64,000 nt of DNA from NCBI GenBank assembly GCA_025210655.1, contig JAOARG010000081.1:23289-87288 (forward strand), given 5' to 3'. Below, piece after piece: positions 33,574-42,875 of the stretch. Each line of letters opens with the position of its first letter. Within the stretch, counting starts at the first letter, position 1. The notes beneath the pieces are model-generated. The model ran no database searches. It was not told the origin of the DNA and worked only from the letters and a program-made list of their open reading frames with translations. The position numbers and the translations under genes are program-made. The DNA is from Bacillota bacterium (GTDB lineage: Bacteria; Bacillota; Clostridia; Peptostreptococcales; Acidaminobacteraceae).

Positions 33574-34590
33574 ATGGGAATGGATATGCTTGTAATACCT
33601 AAAGGATACAAATCGGAGTTATCATTATTAGAGACAGAAATCGCTATAAAGAAAATCAAGGATTGTTTTCAAGTAAAACTTGCAGAAAAGTTGGATTTAA
33701 CAAGGGTTTCAGCACCACTTTTTGTTAAGCCTGCTACTGGACTTAACGATGATCTAAATGGAGTTGAAAGACCAGTATCTTTTGATCTTTTAGATGTTAA
33801 AGAGGGAAATATTGAGGTTGTTCACTCATTAGCAAAGTGGAAGAGAATGGCTCTTCACAGATATGAGTTTAAGTCTGGAAAAGGATTATATACGGACATG
33901 AACGCTATAAGAAGGGATGAGGATCTTGACAACCTTCACTCAATTTATGTTGATCAGTGGGACTGGGAAAAAATAATCGAAAAGAGTGAAAGAACTGAGT
34001 CTACTTTAAAATCAGTTGTAGAAAAGATTTTCAAAGCTTTTAAAGAGACTGAAGATTATATTGTTTCTGAGTTTCCAAAGCTGGAGAGATTTTTACCAGA
34101 GGAGATTACATTTGTTACTTCTCAGGAACTTGAGGATAGATATCCTGATTTAACTCCAAAGGAAAGAGAAGATGCTATTGCAAAGGAGCACAAGGCAGTT
34201 TTCATTGGACAGATTGGTAAAGCCCTTGCATCTGGAGAGAAGCATGATGGTAGAGCTCCTGATTACGATGATTGGGATCTAAACGGAGATATAGTATTCT
34301 GGTATCCGGTTCTTGATAGAGCATTTGAGCTTTCTTCAATGGGAATCAGGGTTTCTGAAGAATCACTGGCATCTCAGTTAAAGGCAGCTGGCTGTGAAGA
34401 AAGAAGGGAAAGAGAATTCCACAAGATGCTTCTTGAAGGAAAATTACCTTACACAATTGGTGGAGGAATTGGTCAATCAAGAATGTGCATGTTCCTATTA
34501 AACAAGGCTCATATTGGAGAAGTTCAGGCAAGTATTTGGTCTGAAGAGATGATTGAAGAATGTAAGGGAAACGGAATAGAATTATTATAA
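33574..34590 (+). CDS. asnA: Aspartate-ammonia ligase
   Basis: A 338-aa AsnA that makes asparagine from aspartate, ammonia and ATP in the cytoplasm. It belongs to the class II tRNA-synthetase-like fold. Motif blocks: [66 protein letters not shown] and the C-terminal [23 protein letters not shown] lies 8-9 nt before ATG. The Asn T-box upstream agrees with the product. A terminator follows, so it is monocistronic. Confidence 0.97.
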   Translation: MGMDMLVIPKGYKSELSLLETEIAIKKIKDCFQVKLAEKLDLTRVSAPLFVKPATGLNDDLNGVERPVSFDLLDVKEGNIEVVHSLAKWKRMALHRYEFKSGKGLYTDMNAIRRDEDLDNLHSIYVDQWDWEKIIEKSERTESTLKSVVEKIFKAFKETEDYIVSEFPKLERFLPEEITFVTSQELEDRYPDLTPKEREDAIAKEHKAVFIGQIGKALASGEKHDGRAPDYDDWDLNGDIVFWYPVLDRAFELSSMGIRVSEESLASQLKAAGCEERREREFHKMLLEGKLPYTIGGGIGQSRMCMFLLNKAHIGEVQASIWSEEMIEECKGNGIELL

Positions 34591-34597
34591 TAAATTA

Positions 34598-34642
34598 GGG
34601 GTTGAGAAGGGTTACTTTGTAGCCTTGTCTCAACCCTTTTTT
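34598..34642 (+). terminator. Terminator of asnA
   Basis: GGGTTGAGA pairs with TCTCAACCC, with the inner stem AGGGTTAC/GTAGCCTT, then T7. Confidence 0.85.
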
Positions 34643-34712
34643 TAATGTACCATATTCTAGGGGGACATTATATTAGTAGAATTATTAAAGTGTCAATTTA
34701 AGGAGGTATGGT

Positions 34713-35771
34713 ATGTTTTTTATTAAAAATATCATTAAAATAGTTTTAGGCATAGGTGCTCTGTTTGCTATCTATTTTGCCCTAAGTATTTTAGCTGCTA
34801 TTACATTCGATTATAATCCTGAAAATCTAATAGAGCTTGATATAAATGGTTCAAGTGAAGAATTAGCACCAATAGGGGAGATTATAGATATTACTACATT
34901 TAATATAGGATATTGTGGACTTGAAAAAGAGCAGGACTTCTTTATGGATGGTGGAAAAAGTTCCAGAGGAGGATCAAAGGAAAAAGTTCAGGAGAATCTT
35001 CATGCCATTGTGACAAAATTGAATGAAATTTCACCTGATTTAGTTATGTTACAAGAAGTTGATAAAAAAGGTCATAGATCATTCGATGTGAACCAAGTGG
35101 AATATATAGAAGAAAATTTATTAAGTAATACTTCATATGCTTATGGCGTAAATTATGATGTAAAATGGGTTCCGCTTCCTATTACAAAACCAATGGGAGG
35201 GGCTCTATCAGGTTTGATGACGATATCAAAATACAAAGTTGATAAGGCTACACGCCTTAGCCTTCCTTCTAGTCAAGATATACCTAAAAAGTTTTTTGAT
35301 TTAGACAGATGTTTAATGGAAACAGAGATAGCTGTTGATAATGGGAAAAAACTTTATCTAGTAAATGTACATTTATCAGCATTTGATAAGGGTGGTAGTG
35401 TAAGGAAGAAGCAGATGGATTTTGTAATGGATTATTTAAATGAAAAAAGAAAAAATGGTGATTACATAATTATGGGTGGAGACTGGAATCATATACTTAA
35501 TGATAAGTTGAATGCTAACTATGATGTGCTTCCTTCTTGGATAGTTGAAATTCCTGAGTCTTTTTATGTAGAAGGCTTTAAAATGTATTCGCCTGATATA
35601 GCTACAGTCAGGGACAATGAAAAAGCATATGAGAAGGGTGTTACATTTGAGTCAATAATTGATGGATTTTATGTATCTGACAATGTAGAAGTTAAGTCTA
35701 TAAAGGGATATGAACTTGGATTTGAAAATAGTGATCATAATCCAGTTTCTATAGAAGTAATCTTAAAATAA
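34713..35771 (+). CDS. Membrane-anchored endonuclease/exonuclease/phosphatase-family protein
   Basis: A 352-aa protein with an N-terminal membrane anchor (about residues 5-35) and an extracytoplasmic EEP catalytic domain. The catalytic blocks are in order: ITTFNIGYCGL (Asn), VMLQEVDKKGHRS (Glu), YLVNVHLSAFDKG (His), IIMGGDWNHIL (Asp and Asn) and ENSDHNPVSIEVI (Asp-His). It could act on nucleic acids, phospholipid headgroups (sphingomyelinase-like) or inositol phosphates; the sequence does not decide. AAGGAGG lies 7 nt before ATG. The antiporter gene follows after 24 nt. Confidence 0.85.
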   Translation: MFFIKNIIKIVLGIGALFAIYFALSILAAITFDYNPENLIELDINGSSEELAPIGEIIDITTFNIGYCGLEKEQDFFMDGGKSSRGGSKEKVQENLHAIVTKLNEISPDLVMLQEVDKKGHRSFDVNQVEYIEENLLSNTSYAYGVNYDVKWVPLPITKPMGGALSGLMTISKYKVDKATRLSLPSSQDIPKKFFDLDRCLMETEIAVDNGKKLYLVNVHLSAFDKGGSVRKKQMDFVMDYLNEKRKNGDYIIMGGDWNHILNDKLNANYDVLPSWIVEIPESFYVEGFKMYSPDIATVRDNEKAYEKGVTFESIIDGFYVSDNVEVKSIKGYELGFENSDHNPVSIEVILK

Positions 35772-35795
35772 AAATGAAATGATATGGTGATAATT

Positions 35796-37160
35796 ATGAA
35801 AGATATTCAAAAAGACATTCTTACTGTGCTTATACTTCCAGTACTACTTATTGGATGTCTTATTATTGGTGTTCAATTATACTATGGACTGATATTAGGT
35901 TATGTTCTTACCTATATAAGGGCACGTTCTAAGGGGAAGTCTCCGGGGGAAATAATAAAGGTATCATTTGAGGGAACATCAAAGGTTAGGAATGTATTAA
36001 TAATGCTTACACTTATTGGGGCCTTAATCAGTACTTGGATGTCAATGGGTACCATTCCTTCACTTATTTATTATGGTGTGGAGTATTTAACTAAAATAAA
36101 TATTGTAGTATCAGCCTTTTTAGCTTGTCTAATTATGTCTATGGTTTTAGGAACAGGAGTAGGAACTGTGAGTACCATTGGAATGGTTTATTTAGGAATA
36201 GCAAAAGGTTTAGGGATTTCTCTTCCTCTGATAACAGGTGCCATAATATCAGGTTCTTATTTTGGAGATAGGGGTTCTCTTATGTCGAGTAATGCCAATC
36301 TTGTTGCATCGGTTACAGGGATTAAGATAAAGGATAGTGTTGCCTATATGATGAAAACAGGAGTTCTTACTGCTGTGATTTCTATAGTTATGTTTTTAAT
36401 TATTGGAAAAAATGTTGGAGATACTTCTGCTCTAGGGCAAGCAATTATTTCTTTAAAGGATGTTTTGGCAAGTAGTTTTACAATATCTTCATTGGCCTTA
36501 TTTACTCCTCTAGTACTTTTTGTTCTTGTACTTGCATTTAAAAAAACTATGGTGGAAAGTATATTGGGCACCCTAGTTATTTCATATATTATAGGAATTT
36601 TTTCTATAGAGGGATATGGAATTTCAGGATTAGGATATATGCTTTATGGATATTTTCCTGAAGGAGTAGCTAGTGAAATAATCTCAGGTGGTGGGATTTT
36701 ATCCATGGTCAAGGTTTTAATCATAATCTCAGTATCTACTGCTATTTGTGGCATATATGATAATACTGATATGATCCTACCTATAATAAAGCCTTTTAGG
36801 GATAAGATAAAGGGGCTTGTGTCAATGTATATATTTGGCGGTGGTTTGAGCATAATTATATCTTTAACTACTTGTAATCAGACTCTATCAAGTATTATTC
36901 CAGGCAATTATTTAAGGGAAAGATGTGATGAAGTAGGGGTTTCAAGACTTGATTTTGCCAGAATAATTTCAGATACAGGTATGATAAGTGTGCCTATAAT
37001 ACCATGGAATGTTAATGCCATACTTGTTACTTCCATAACTGGTATATCTGCATTTGACTATTTTCCTTTTGCAGTGCTTTGCTATGGATTACCAGTAGTT
37101 TCCTTGTTATATCATATTGGAAAGAAAAATGTTAAATCAAGTAAACTTGTGAAAATATAA
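35796..37160 (+). CDS. NhaC-type Na+/H+ antiporter family protein
   Basis: A membrane protein of about 454 aa with 11-12 helices. Blocks such as GTGVGTVSTIGMVYLGIAKGLG, ISGSYFGDRGSLMSSNANLVASVTG and GGLSIIISLTTCNQTLSSIIPG match the NhaC family, whose members exchange Na+ for H+ or malate/lactate. The start is ambiguous among ATG 35784, GTG 35787 and ATG 35796; GGTGAT at 35786-35791 favours 35796. The substrate is not fixed by sequence. Confidence 0.85.
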   Translation: MKDIQKDILTVLILPVLLIGCLIIGVQLYYGLILGYVLTYIRARSKGKSPGEIIKVSFEGTSKVRNVLIMLTLIGALISTWMSMGTIPSLIYYGVEYLTKINIVVSAFLACLIMSMVLGTGVGTVSTIGMVYLGIAKGLGISLPLITGAIISGSYFGDRGSLMSSNANLVASVTGIKIKDSVAYMMKTGVLTAVISIVMFLIIGKNVGDTSALGQAIISLKDVLASSFTISSLALFTPLVLFVLVLAFKKTMVESILGTLVISYIIGIFSIEGYGISGLGYMLYGYFPEGVASEIISGGGILSMVKVLIIISVSTAICGIYDNTDMILPIIKPFRDKIKGLVSMYIFGGGLSIIISLTTCNQTLSSIIPGNYLRERCDEVGVSRLDFARIISDTGMISVPIIPWNVNAILVTSITGISAFDYFPFAVLCYGLPVVSLLYHIGKKNVKSSKLVKI

Positions 37161-37252
37161 AAAAGAAATAGAAATATCGAAGATGATGTATTTGACAATC
37201 AAAATTTAATAAAATATACTTAAGGAGAATAAAATAGAGTTGATGGAGTATT

Positions 37253-37412
37253 TTCAATAGGTATCAGGTTTTTTATAATTAAAGGGGAATGTGGACGAGC
37301 CACAACAACCCCCGTTACTGTATGAAGGACGAAGACTACATATCCACTGGACCAAGGTCTGGGAAGGGTAGTATTAGGATGATTTCAAGTCAGGAGACCC
37401 GCCTGTTACTGA
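37253..37412 (+). promoter_or_regulatory. Cobalamin riboswitch
   Basis: The 406-nt gap after the antiporter contains a B12 aptamer: AATAGGTATCAGG at the 5' side, GGGGAATGTGG, GCCACAACAACCCCCGTTACTG, ATATCCACTG and GGGAAGG, then the diagnostic AAGTCAGGAGACCCGCC box at 37387-37403. The downstream terminator makes it a transcriptional OFF switch for the transport operon. Confidence 0.92.
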
Positions 37413-37522
37413 GTAATTATTATTTTTCGGAGGGAAAAGTTTTGTTAACGTTTGGAAACCATCATTTTTGACCAATGTCTCGTTTTTGGGATGTAAGGCT
37501 GGCTTAATTATGATGAAAAACG

Positions 37523-37557
37523 TTGTTTTCGGAACTGTCCGAGGGCAATTTTTTTTT
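37523..37557 (+). terminator. Terminator of the cobalamin riboswitch
   Basis: TTGTTTTCGGA (37523-37533) pairs with TCCGAGGGCAA (37538-37548) over 11 bp including three G-T pairs, followed by T9. It ends just before the ribosome binding site of the permease gene. Confidence 0.8.
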
Positions 37558-37566
37558 GGAGGATAT

Positions 37567-38628
37567 ATGGATAAACTTAGTCTAGAAAAGTCATTTGAGC
37601 ATAAAAGAAGATCCGGTATTAAAGCAGCTGTGGTATTGATAATCCTTTTGTTATTTTTAATCGTTGTCTCTTCAAATCTTGGAAAAGCAAATCTGGGATT
37701 TATGGATGTTATTAAAATAATTATTGGAAATATATTTCATCAGGAAACTCTATACGAAGGAATTAAGGGGGCTTATGTAAGTATAGTATGGGATATTAGA
37801 CTCCCAAGAATACTTACGGCAGTAATAGTAGGTGCTGGTCTTGCTGCCTCTGGTGCAGTATTTCAGTCTCTACTAATGAATCCACTGGCTGATTCATATA
37901 CCATGGGTATTTCCACTGGTGCAGCCTTTGGTGCAAGTATTGCAATTTTCCTAAATCTATTTGTATTGAGTTTTCAGATTCCTGTAATATTGTTTTCTTT
38001 TATAGGAGCTCTATTAACACTAGTTCTAGTTATGTCTATTGCAAATGTCAAAGGTTATTTGAATTCTAGCAACATGATTATCGCAGGTATTATAGTTTCT
38101 TCTATACTATCTGCAGGAATTAGTTTTATTAAGAGTATATCTGGAGAAGGTGTATCGGCTATTGTTAATTGGCTGATGGGTAATCTTGCATCTAGGAGTT
38201 GGAATCACGTACAATTAGGTTTTCTTGTTGTAGTTTTTTCTCTAATAGTATGCATGTATTATGCTGAAGATCTAAATCTTATGAGTGTTGGGGAAAAAGA
38301 GGCTAGAAATCTTGGTGTAGATGTTCAAAGAACAAGAATTATGTTAATGGTTTTTGGTTCAATGATAACAGCTGCATGTGTTTCTATAGCTGGTATAATT
38401 AGTTTTATTGGACTGATTGTACCCCATATGCTTAGATTTTTGATAGGGTCTGATAATAGAAAGATAATACCTTTGTCGGCTCTTATGGGAGGCCTGCTTT
38501 TATTATCAGCAGATACCCTTATAAGATTTGCCCTTGATGTTGAAATTCCAGTAGGAATACTTACCACTCTTCTAGGTGGACCATTTTTTATCTATATTTT
38601 TGTAAAGAAGAACAGGACACTTTTTTAA
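37567..38628 (+). CDS. FecCD-family ABC permease (corrinoid/siderophore/heme type)
   Basis: About 353 aa with around nine to ten helices. RLPRILTAVIVGAGLAASGAVFQSLLMNPLADSYTMGISTGAAFGAS is the core BtuC/FecCD signature (region about residues 75-125). The C-terminal AGIISFIGLIVPHMLRFLIGSDNRKIIPLSALMGGL is the cytoplasmic coupling helix region. ATG 37567 is placed by GGAGGA; the longer frame starting at 37468 runs through the riboswitch terminator and is rejected. It is the first gene of the B12-controlled operon, so a corrinoid is the likely substrate, with heme or another tetrapyrrole an alternative. Confidence 0.92.
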   Translation: MDKLSLEKSFEHKRRSGIKAAVVLIILLLFLIVVSSNLGKANLGFMDVIKIIIGNIFHQETLYEGIKGAYVSIVWDIRLPRILTAVIVGAGLAASGAVFQSLLMNPLADSYTMGISTGAAFGASIAIFLNLFVLSFQIPVILFSFIGALLTLVLVMSIANVKGYLNSSNMIIAGIIVSSILSAGISFIKSISGEGVSAIVNWLMGNLASRSWNHVQLGFLVVVFSLIVCMYYAEDLNLMSVGEKEARNLGVDVQRTRIMLMVFGSMITAACVSIAGIISFIGLIVPHMLRFLIGSDNRKIIPLSALMGGLLLLSADTLIRFALDVEIPVGILTTLLGGPFFIYIFVKKNRTLF

Positions 38629-38639
38629 GGAGGCTTGCT

Positions 38640-39395
38640 ATGATTAAGGTTGAAAATCTTTCTTTTTCTTATGGGGAAAAAGAGATACTTAAGAATATTG
38701 ACTTTGAAACAGTAAAAGGAAAACTAAATGTAATCATAGGACCCAATGGTTCAGGGAAAAGTACCCTTATGAATGTTCTTTGTAGAGAACTTGATTATAG
38801 GAATGGTCTTGTTGATATTGATGGTAAGAATCTTTCTTCTTATTCCCATTTGGAATACAGTAGGAAGGTTGCTGCCATATCTCAGAATATGGATATTAGA
38901 TTTCCATTTACCTGTTCAGAAATAGTGATGATGGGAAGATACCCCCATAAGAGGAAGTTTGGCAGGTATAGTAAAAGGGATTTTAATTCAGTTGAAGAGT
39001 CTATGAAACTTACTGAAGTAACTGATTATAAGGAAAGATTAATCAGTGAAATTAGTGGTGGAGAGAAGCAAAGGGTTTTTTTAGCAAAGGCACTTGCCCA
39101 GGAAACAGAAATATTATTACTGGACGAAGCTTTTTCCAATATGGATATAAACTATAAGATTTCTTCCCTTAGATTGTTAAAGGAGATTATTGCTAAAAGA
39201 AACATTACTGTTGTAGCAATAATACATGACTTATACCTAGTAAATATGTTTGCAGATTATATTATTGCCCTGAAGGAAGGGGAAATAGTATTTAAAGGAA
39301 CATCTAACCACGTGATTGCACCAGATGTAATGAAAAATTTGTTTGATATTAGTATAAAGAAAACAGATTTGAACGAACTTATTATTACTGCATGA
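38640..39395 (+). CDS. ABC ATPase of the corrinoid-type importer
   Basis: A 251-aa FepC/BtuD-like ATPase. Walker A is VIIGPNGSGKSTLMN, the Q-loop is AISQNMDIRF, the signature is ISEISGGEKQRVFLAKAL, Walker B is ILLLDEAFSNMDI and the H-switch is VVAIIHDLYLV. It starts 11 nt after the permease stop with AAGGAGG. In Walker B the usual DEPT is DEAF, which is common in FepC-like proteins. It energises the adjacent FecCD permease. Confidence 0.93.
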   Translation: MIKVENLSFSYGEKEILKNIDFETVKGKLNVIIGPNGSGKSTLMNVLCRELDYRNGLVDIDGKNLSSYSHLEYSRKVAAISQNMDIRFPFTCSEIVMMGRYPHKRKFGRYSKRDFNSVEESMKLTEVTDYKERLISEISGGEKQRVFLAKALAQETEILLLDEAFSNMDINYKISSLRLLKEIIAKRNITVVAIIHDLYLVNMFADYIIALKEGEIVFKGTSNHVIAPDVMKNLFDISIKKTDLNELIITA

Positions 39396-39408
39396 TGGAG
39401 GGGAAATG

Positions 39409-41145
39409 ATGAAAAAAAGACTACTTATATTATTAGTTGCAGCTATGACTTTACTAATGAGTTTTGCAACTTTTGCTGAAGGTGAAATGGAGAAAAAAGG
39501 TATCCTTGTGGTGTCATTTGGTACTAGTTATATGGATACATATACAAAGACTATCAAGGCTACTGAAGATGCTATTGCAAAGGCTTATCCTGAATATGAA
39601 GTTAGGGAAGCATTTACATCAAGCATTATTAGAAATAAGATAATGAAAAGAGACGGTGTTGAAAAATTAAGTCCTGAAGAAGCTCTTATGAGAATGAAAG
39701 AAGAAGGATTTAGTGAAGTTATTGTTCAGCCACTTCATGTTATTACAGGTATAGAATACGAAGAGGTTGTTGATGTAGTAAATAAATTTAATGACGGAAG
39801 CTTTAAGAAATTAGAACTTGGAAAACCACTTCTTTTCAATATTGATGAAGAAGAGGGTACTAATGATTATTTAGACGTGGTAATGGCACTTAAGCCGATG
39901 CTTTCTATGTACAAGGATACTGCTGTAGTGTATATGGGACATGGTACTCATCACCCGGCGAATGCTTCTTACGAAGTTCTTGAAAGAACTTTCAAAGATG
40001 CGGGAATGAACAATGTATTTGTTGGTACAGTAGAAGGATATCCTGGTCTTGATGAAGTAATGGCTGAAGTTCAGGAAGCTGGATACGAAAAAGTTGTTTT
40101 ACTACCATTTATGATTGTTGCTGGGGATCATGCAAGTAATGATATGGCTGGTGACGAAGAAGATTCATGGAAAACTGGATTCAAAATGGAAGGTTTCGAA
40201 GTTGAGCCAAAATTAATTGGTCTTGGTGAAATTGCTTCTATTCAAAATATATACATTCAAAATGTAGAAAAGGCTATTGAAGGAGAAGGTGTTGAGCTTA
40301 AGGAAAAAGAAGCTAAATACATTCCAGAGTCTTATAGTCCTATTGAAGGAAAAAAAGCACTTCTTGTAGTAAGTTTTGGAACAAGCTATAAGGATACAAG
40401 GGATCTTACAATTGAAGCTATTGAGAAGAGAATTGAAAAAGTTCTTCCTTGGTATGATGTAAAAAGAGCTTTTACATCAGATATGATAATCAGAAATATT
40501 GAGAAAAAAGAGAATGTTAAGGTTAATAATGTAGATGAAGCTTTCATGGAACTTATTAAAGAAGGTTATGAAGAAGTTGTTGTTCAGCCGACTCACATTA
40601 TGCCAGGACATGAGTATACAGATCTTGTAAATACTTTTGATAAGTATAAGGATGTATTTAAAACTGCAAAAATTGGACAACCTGCTCTTTACCATATAGA
40701 TCTTGAAGGTAATGAGAATCACTACAAAGAAGTTGTGAAAGCATTAAAACCACAATTAGAAGGATTTGATGATAAGGCTGTAGTATTTATGGGTCATGGA
40801 AGTACCCACTCAGCAAATTCAACTTATGCTTTATTACAAAGAGTTATGAATGATGAAGGTATTGATAATGTATTTGTTGGTACAGTAGAGGGTTACCCTA
40901 CTTTAAATGATGTAATTACTATGGTTAAAGAAAAAGGACATGACAAAGTAGTTCTTATGCCATTTATGATTGTTGCTGGAGATCATGCTAGTAATGATAT
41001 GGCAGGAGATGAGGAAGATTCTTGGAAGACTGCATTCAAAGCAGAAGGTTTTGAAGTAGAAGTATATCTACACGGTCTTGGAGAAAATAAGGATTTCCAA
41101 AAGATATATATTGAGAGAATTTACAATACTTTAAGAGCTGAATAA
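39409..41145 (+). CDS. cbiK: Exported tandem-domain sirohydrochlorin cobaltochelatase-like protein (CbiK-CbiK)
   Basis: About 578 aa. Residues 1-24 form a Sec signal peptide (KKRLLILLVAAMTLLMSFATFAEG). Two homologous CbiK domains follow: KKGILVVSFGTSYMDTYTKTI to about 290, and KKALLVVSFGTSYKDTRDLTI from about 317 to the end. Both keep the His-rich sites: YMGHGTHHPANASY and FMGHGSTHSANSTY, then PFMIVAGDHASNDMAGDEEDSW in each. Cytoplasmic CbiK inserts Co2+ into sirohydrochlorin; an exported form is known in Desulfovibrio. A secreted double unit inside a B12-riboswitch uptake operon suggests extracytoplasmic tetrapyrrole or metal handling. The start is ATG 39409, 5 nt after GGAGGGG. Confidence 0.9.
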   Translation: MKKRLLILLVAAMTLLMSFATFAEGEMEKKGILVVSFGTSYMDTYTKTIKATEDAIAKAYPEYEVREAFTSSIIRNKIMKRDGVEKLSPEEALMRMKEEGFSEVIVQPLHVITGIEYEEVVDVVNKFNDGSFKKLELGKPLLFNIDEEEGTNDYLDVVMALKPMLSMYKDTAVVYMGHGTHHPANASYEVLERTFKDAGMNNVFVGTVEGYPGLDEVMAEVQEAGYEKVVLLPFMIVAGDHASNDMAGDEEDSWKTGFKMEGFEVEPKLIGLGEIASIQNIYIQNVEKAIEGEGVELKEKEAKYIPESYSPIEGKKALLVVSFGTSYKDTRDLTIEAIEKRIEKVLPWYDVKRAFTSDMIIRNIEKKENVKVNNVDEAFMELIKEGYEEVVVQPTHIMPGHEYTDLVNTFDKYKDVFKTAKIGQPALYHIDLEGNENHYKEVVKALKPQLEGFDDKAVVFMGHGSTHSANSTYALLQRVMNDEGIDNVFVGTVEGYPTLNDVITMVKEKGHDKVVLMPFMIVAGDHASNDMAGDEEDSWKTAFKAEGFEVEVYLHGLGENKDFQKIYIERIYNTLRAE

Positions 41146-41155
41146 TAATTTGAAG

Positions 41156-41183
41156 CTACTCCGTGGGAATTCCCACGGAGTAG
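41156..41183. repeat. Perfect 28-nt palindrome between cbiK-like gene and binding-protein gene
   Basis: CTACTCCGTGGGAA is followed directly by its exact reverse complement, with GGGAATTCCC at the centre. It lies 10 nt after the stop and 30 nt before the next ATG. It has no T-run, so it is not a standard terminator; a protein operator or an mRNA-processing stem are options. Confidence 0.85.
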
Positions 41184-41212
41184 TAATATTGAAGGTGAAA
41201 ATAGGAGGAATT

Positions 41213-42643
41213 ATGAGAAAAGGTATATTGACTTCATTAGTTTTAATCTTTATTTTAACTGTTTCATCAGTATTTGCTACAGACGCAGTTTCAACTGCTA
41301 CACCTTACCAAGTAGAAAAGAATATTGAATTTACTGATGATGTAGGAAGAACAATAAAGGTTGAAAAACCTGCTAAAAAAATAATAAGTTTATACTCTGC
41401 CCATACAGAAAATTTATTTTATCTTGGTCTTGCCGATGAAATAATTGGTGTGGGAACAAGTGATGCTTATCCAGTAGATGTTCTTAATAAGAAAGTTTTT
41501 TCTTATAAATCCGATCCAGAAAAGATTATTGTTGAAGAGCCGGATTTAGTTTTATTAAGACCATTTATTGATAGATCAAAACCAGAATTTGTACAGGCAT
41601 TAGAAAATGCAGGGATTCAGGTTGTATCCCTTTATCCAGAGTCTTTTGATAAGTTTGATGACTATATAATAAAGCTGGGTAAACTTACAGGTAGAACTTA
41701 TACTGCTAAGATGAAGCTTAAGGAGTTCCATGAAGAACTTGATAAAATAAAGCTTACAACATCTAAAATTGAAAATAAGAAAAAGGTTTATTTTGAATCA
41801 ACGGAAGCAGACTTAAGAACAATTACACCAGATTCAATGCCAGGTAGGGCAATAGTAATGGCTGGTGCTATTAATGTTGCAAGTGATGCAGTGGCAATGA
41901 GGGCAGGTACTTCAATTGCTTCTTATGGGGCAGAAAGAATTTTAGAAAAAGCAGATGAAATTGATGTATTTATTTCCCAAAGAGGTGCTATGAATGCAGG
42001 GGGCAATGAACATTCAATATCAATTAGACCAGGTTTTGACAATATAAAGGCTGTTAAGGATGGAAATATATTTGTTATTAATGAAAAACATGCATCTTCA
42101 CCTACATTTAGATATGTAAAGGGTGTAAAAGAAATTGCAAGATATTGTTATCCAGAAATGATGGATTCATTAGAGTCTTTCAACTCAAATGAAGCATTAA
42201 ATAGGGCAGTCCTTGCTGATATGGCTGTAAAGTATACCCACAGACAAATATTTTCGCCATCGTCCAAGTATTATAGATCAAAAGGAAGAGGTCATGTTTA
42301 CGGAGAGTTTACAGATGTTACTTACAAGGACCTAGATTATGAATATATCGAATCAGCAGTAATGGCTGGACTTGTAAAGTATGATGGAAAACTTTTTAAT
42401 AGGAATGTAAAAATTACAAGATATGACCTTGCACAAACTTTATATCTCTTCGAAGATGTGAAGAGAGATGGCAGGGAAGTGGATATAAAGGATATAGATA
42501 AGTATCAAAAGTCAAACATTGTAAAAGCCATGGTTGTTAATGGGATTATGAATCTAGATAAGGATGGTAACTTCAACGGAGATCTTGTGGTTACTGTTAA
42601 TGAAGCTAGAGAGATAATGGAAAGAATGAAGAGTATATACTAA
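41213..42643 (+). CDS. BtuF/FepB-like binding protein with C-terminal SLH-like repeats
   Basis: About 476 aa. It has a Sec signal peptide (RKGILTSLVLIFILTVSSVFA) without a lipobox Cys. A periplasmic-binding-protein domain (about 30-320) begins FTDDVGRTIKVEKPAKKIISLYSAHTENLFYLG. The last 120 residues (GEFTDVTYKDLDYEYIESAVMAGLVKY... and KSNIVKAMVVNGIMNLDKDGNFNGDLVVTVNEAREIM, around 345-475) look like S-layer-homology repeats. In a Gram-positive cell such a protein is usually a lipoprotein; here wall binding through SLH-like repeats would replace the lipid. ATG 41213 follows AGGAGG; the longer frame from 41150 covers the palindrome and is rejected. It is the last gene of the B12-type operon. Confidence 0.87.
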   Translation: MRKGILTSLVLIFILTVSSVFATDAVSTATPYQVEKNIEFTDDVGRTIKVEKPAKKIISLYSAHTENLFYLGLADEIIGVGTSDAYPVDVLNKKVFSYKSDPEKIIVEEPDLVLLRPFIDRSKPEFVQALENAGIQVVSLYPESFDKFDDYIIKLGKLTGRTYTAKMKLKEFHEELDKIKLTTSKIENKKKVYFESTEADLRTITPDSMPGRAIVMAGAINVASDAVAMRAGTSIASYGAERILEKADEIDVFISQRGAMNAGGNEHSISIRPGFDNIKAVKDGNIFVINEKHASSPTFRYVKGVKEIARYCYPEMMDSLESFNSNEALNRAVLADMAVKYTHRQIFSPSSKYYRSKGRGHVYGEFTDVTYKDLDYEYIESAVMAGLVKYDGKLFNRNVKITRYDLAQTLYLFEDVKRDGREVDIKDIDKYQKSNIVKAMVVNGIMNLDKDGNFNGDLVVTVNEAREIMERMKSIY

Positions 42644-42652
42644 GTTGTTTTG

Positions 42653-42690
42653 AGTCACTTGATTTAATCGAGTGACTTTTTTATTTTTTG
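42653..42690 (+). terminator. Terminator of the corrinoid-type operon
   Basis: AGTCACT pairs with AGTGACT around an 11-nt loop that also has GAT/ATC, followed by a T-rich run, 10 nt after the stop. Confidence 0.8.
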
Positions 42691-42875
42691 CTGAAGAGGG
42701 GAATCGCACAAATACTTGTGCTAGGGGAATCCGTTTCCCAAGGGAAACGAGGTGAAAAGGAAGAACAAAGATCTAGAGAAAAGAGCTTTTTTCTTCTAAA
42801 GTTTTTTCTCTTTCCTTTCCCCTTTTCCCCTTCAAAGTAACAACTTTGAAATTCCCCTTTTCCGCTACAGAAAAA
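42690..42875. repeat. AGGGGAA-core composite palindrome, copy 3
   Basis: Cores stand at 42697 and 42723, inverted cores at 42817, 42825 and 42852. Mini-hairpins: GCACAA-atac-TTGTGC, CGTTTCCC-a-AGGGAAACG and TTCAAAGT-aac-AACTTTGAA. The right end CTTCAAAG..CTTTGAAATTCCCCTTTTC matches copy 1 at 14172-14206 closely. It fills half of the 379-nt gap before pcrA. The rest (42876-43022) holds nothing I can identify beyond a short frame without support. Confidence 0.8.

Noticed and set aside
37468..37566. N-terminal extension of the FecCD permease frame
   Set aside because: It runs through the riboswitch terminator stem and T-run and lies before the GGAGGA site; the permease starts at 37567.
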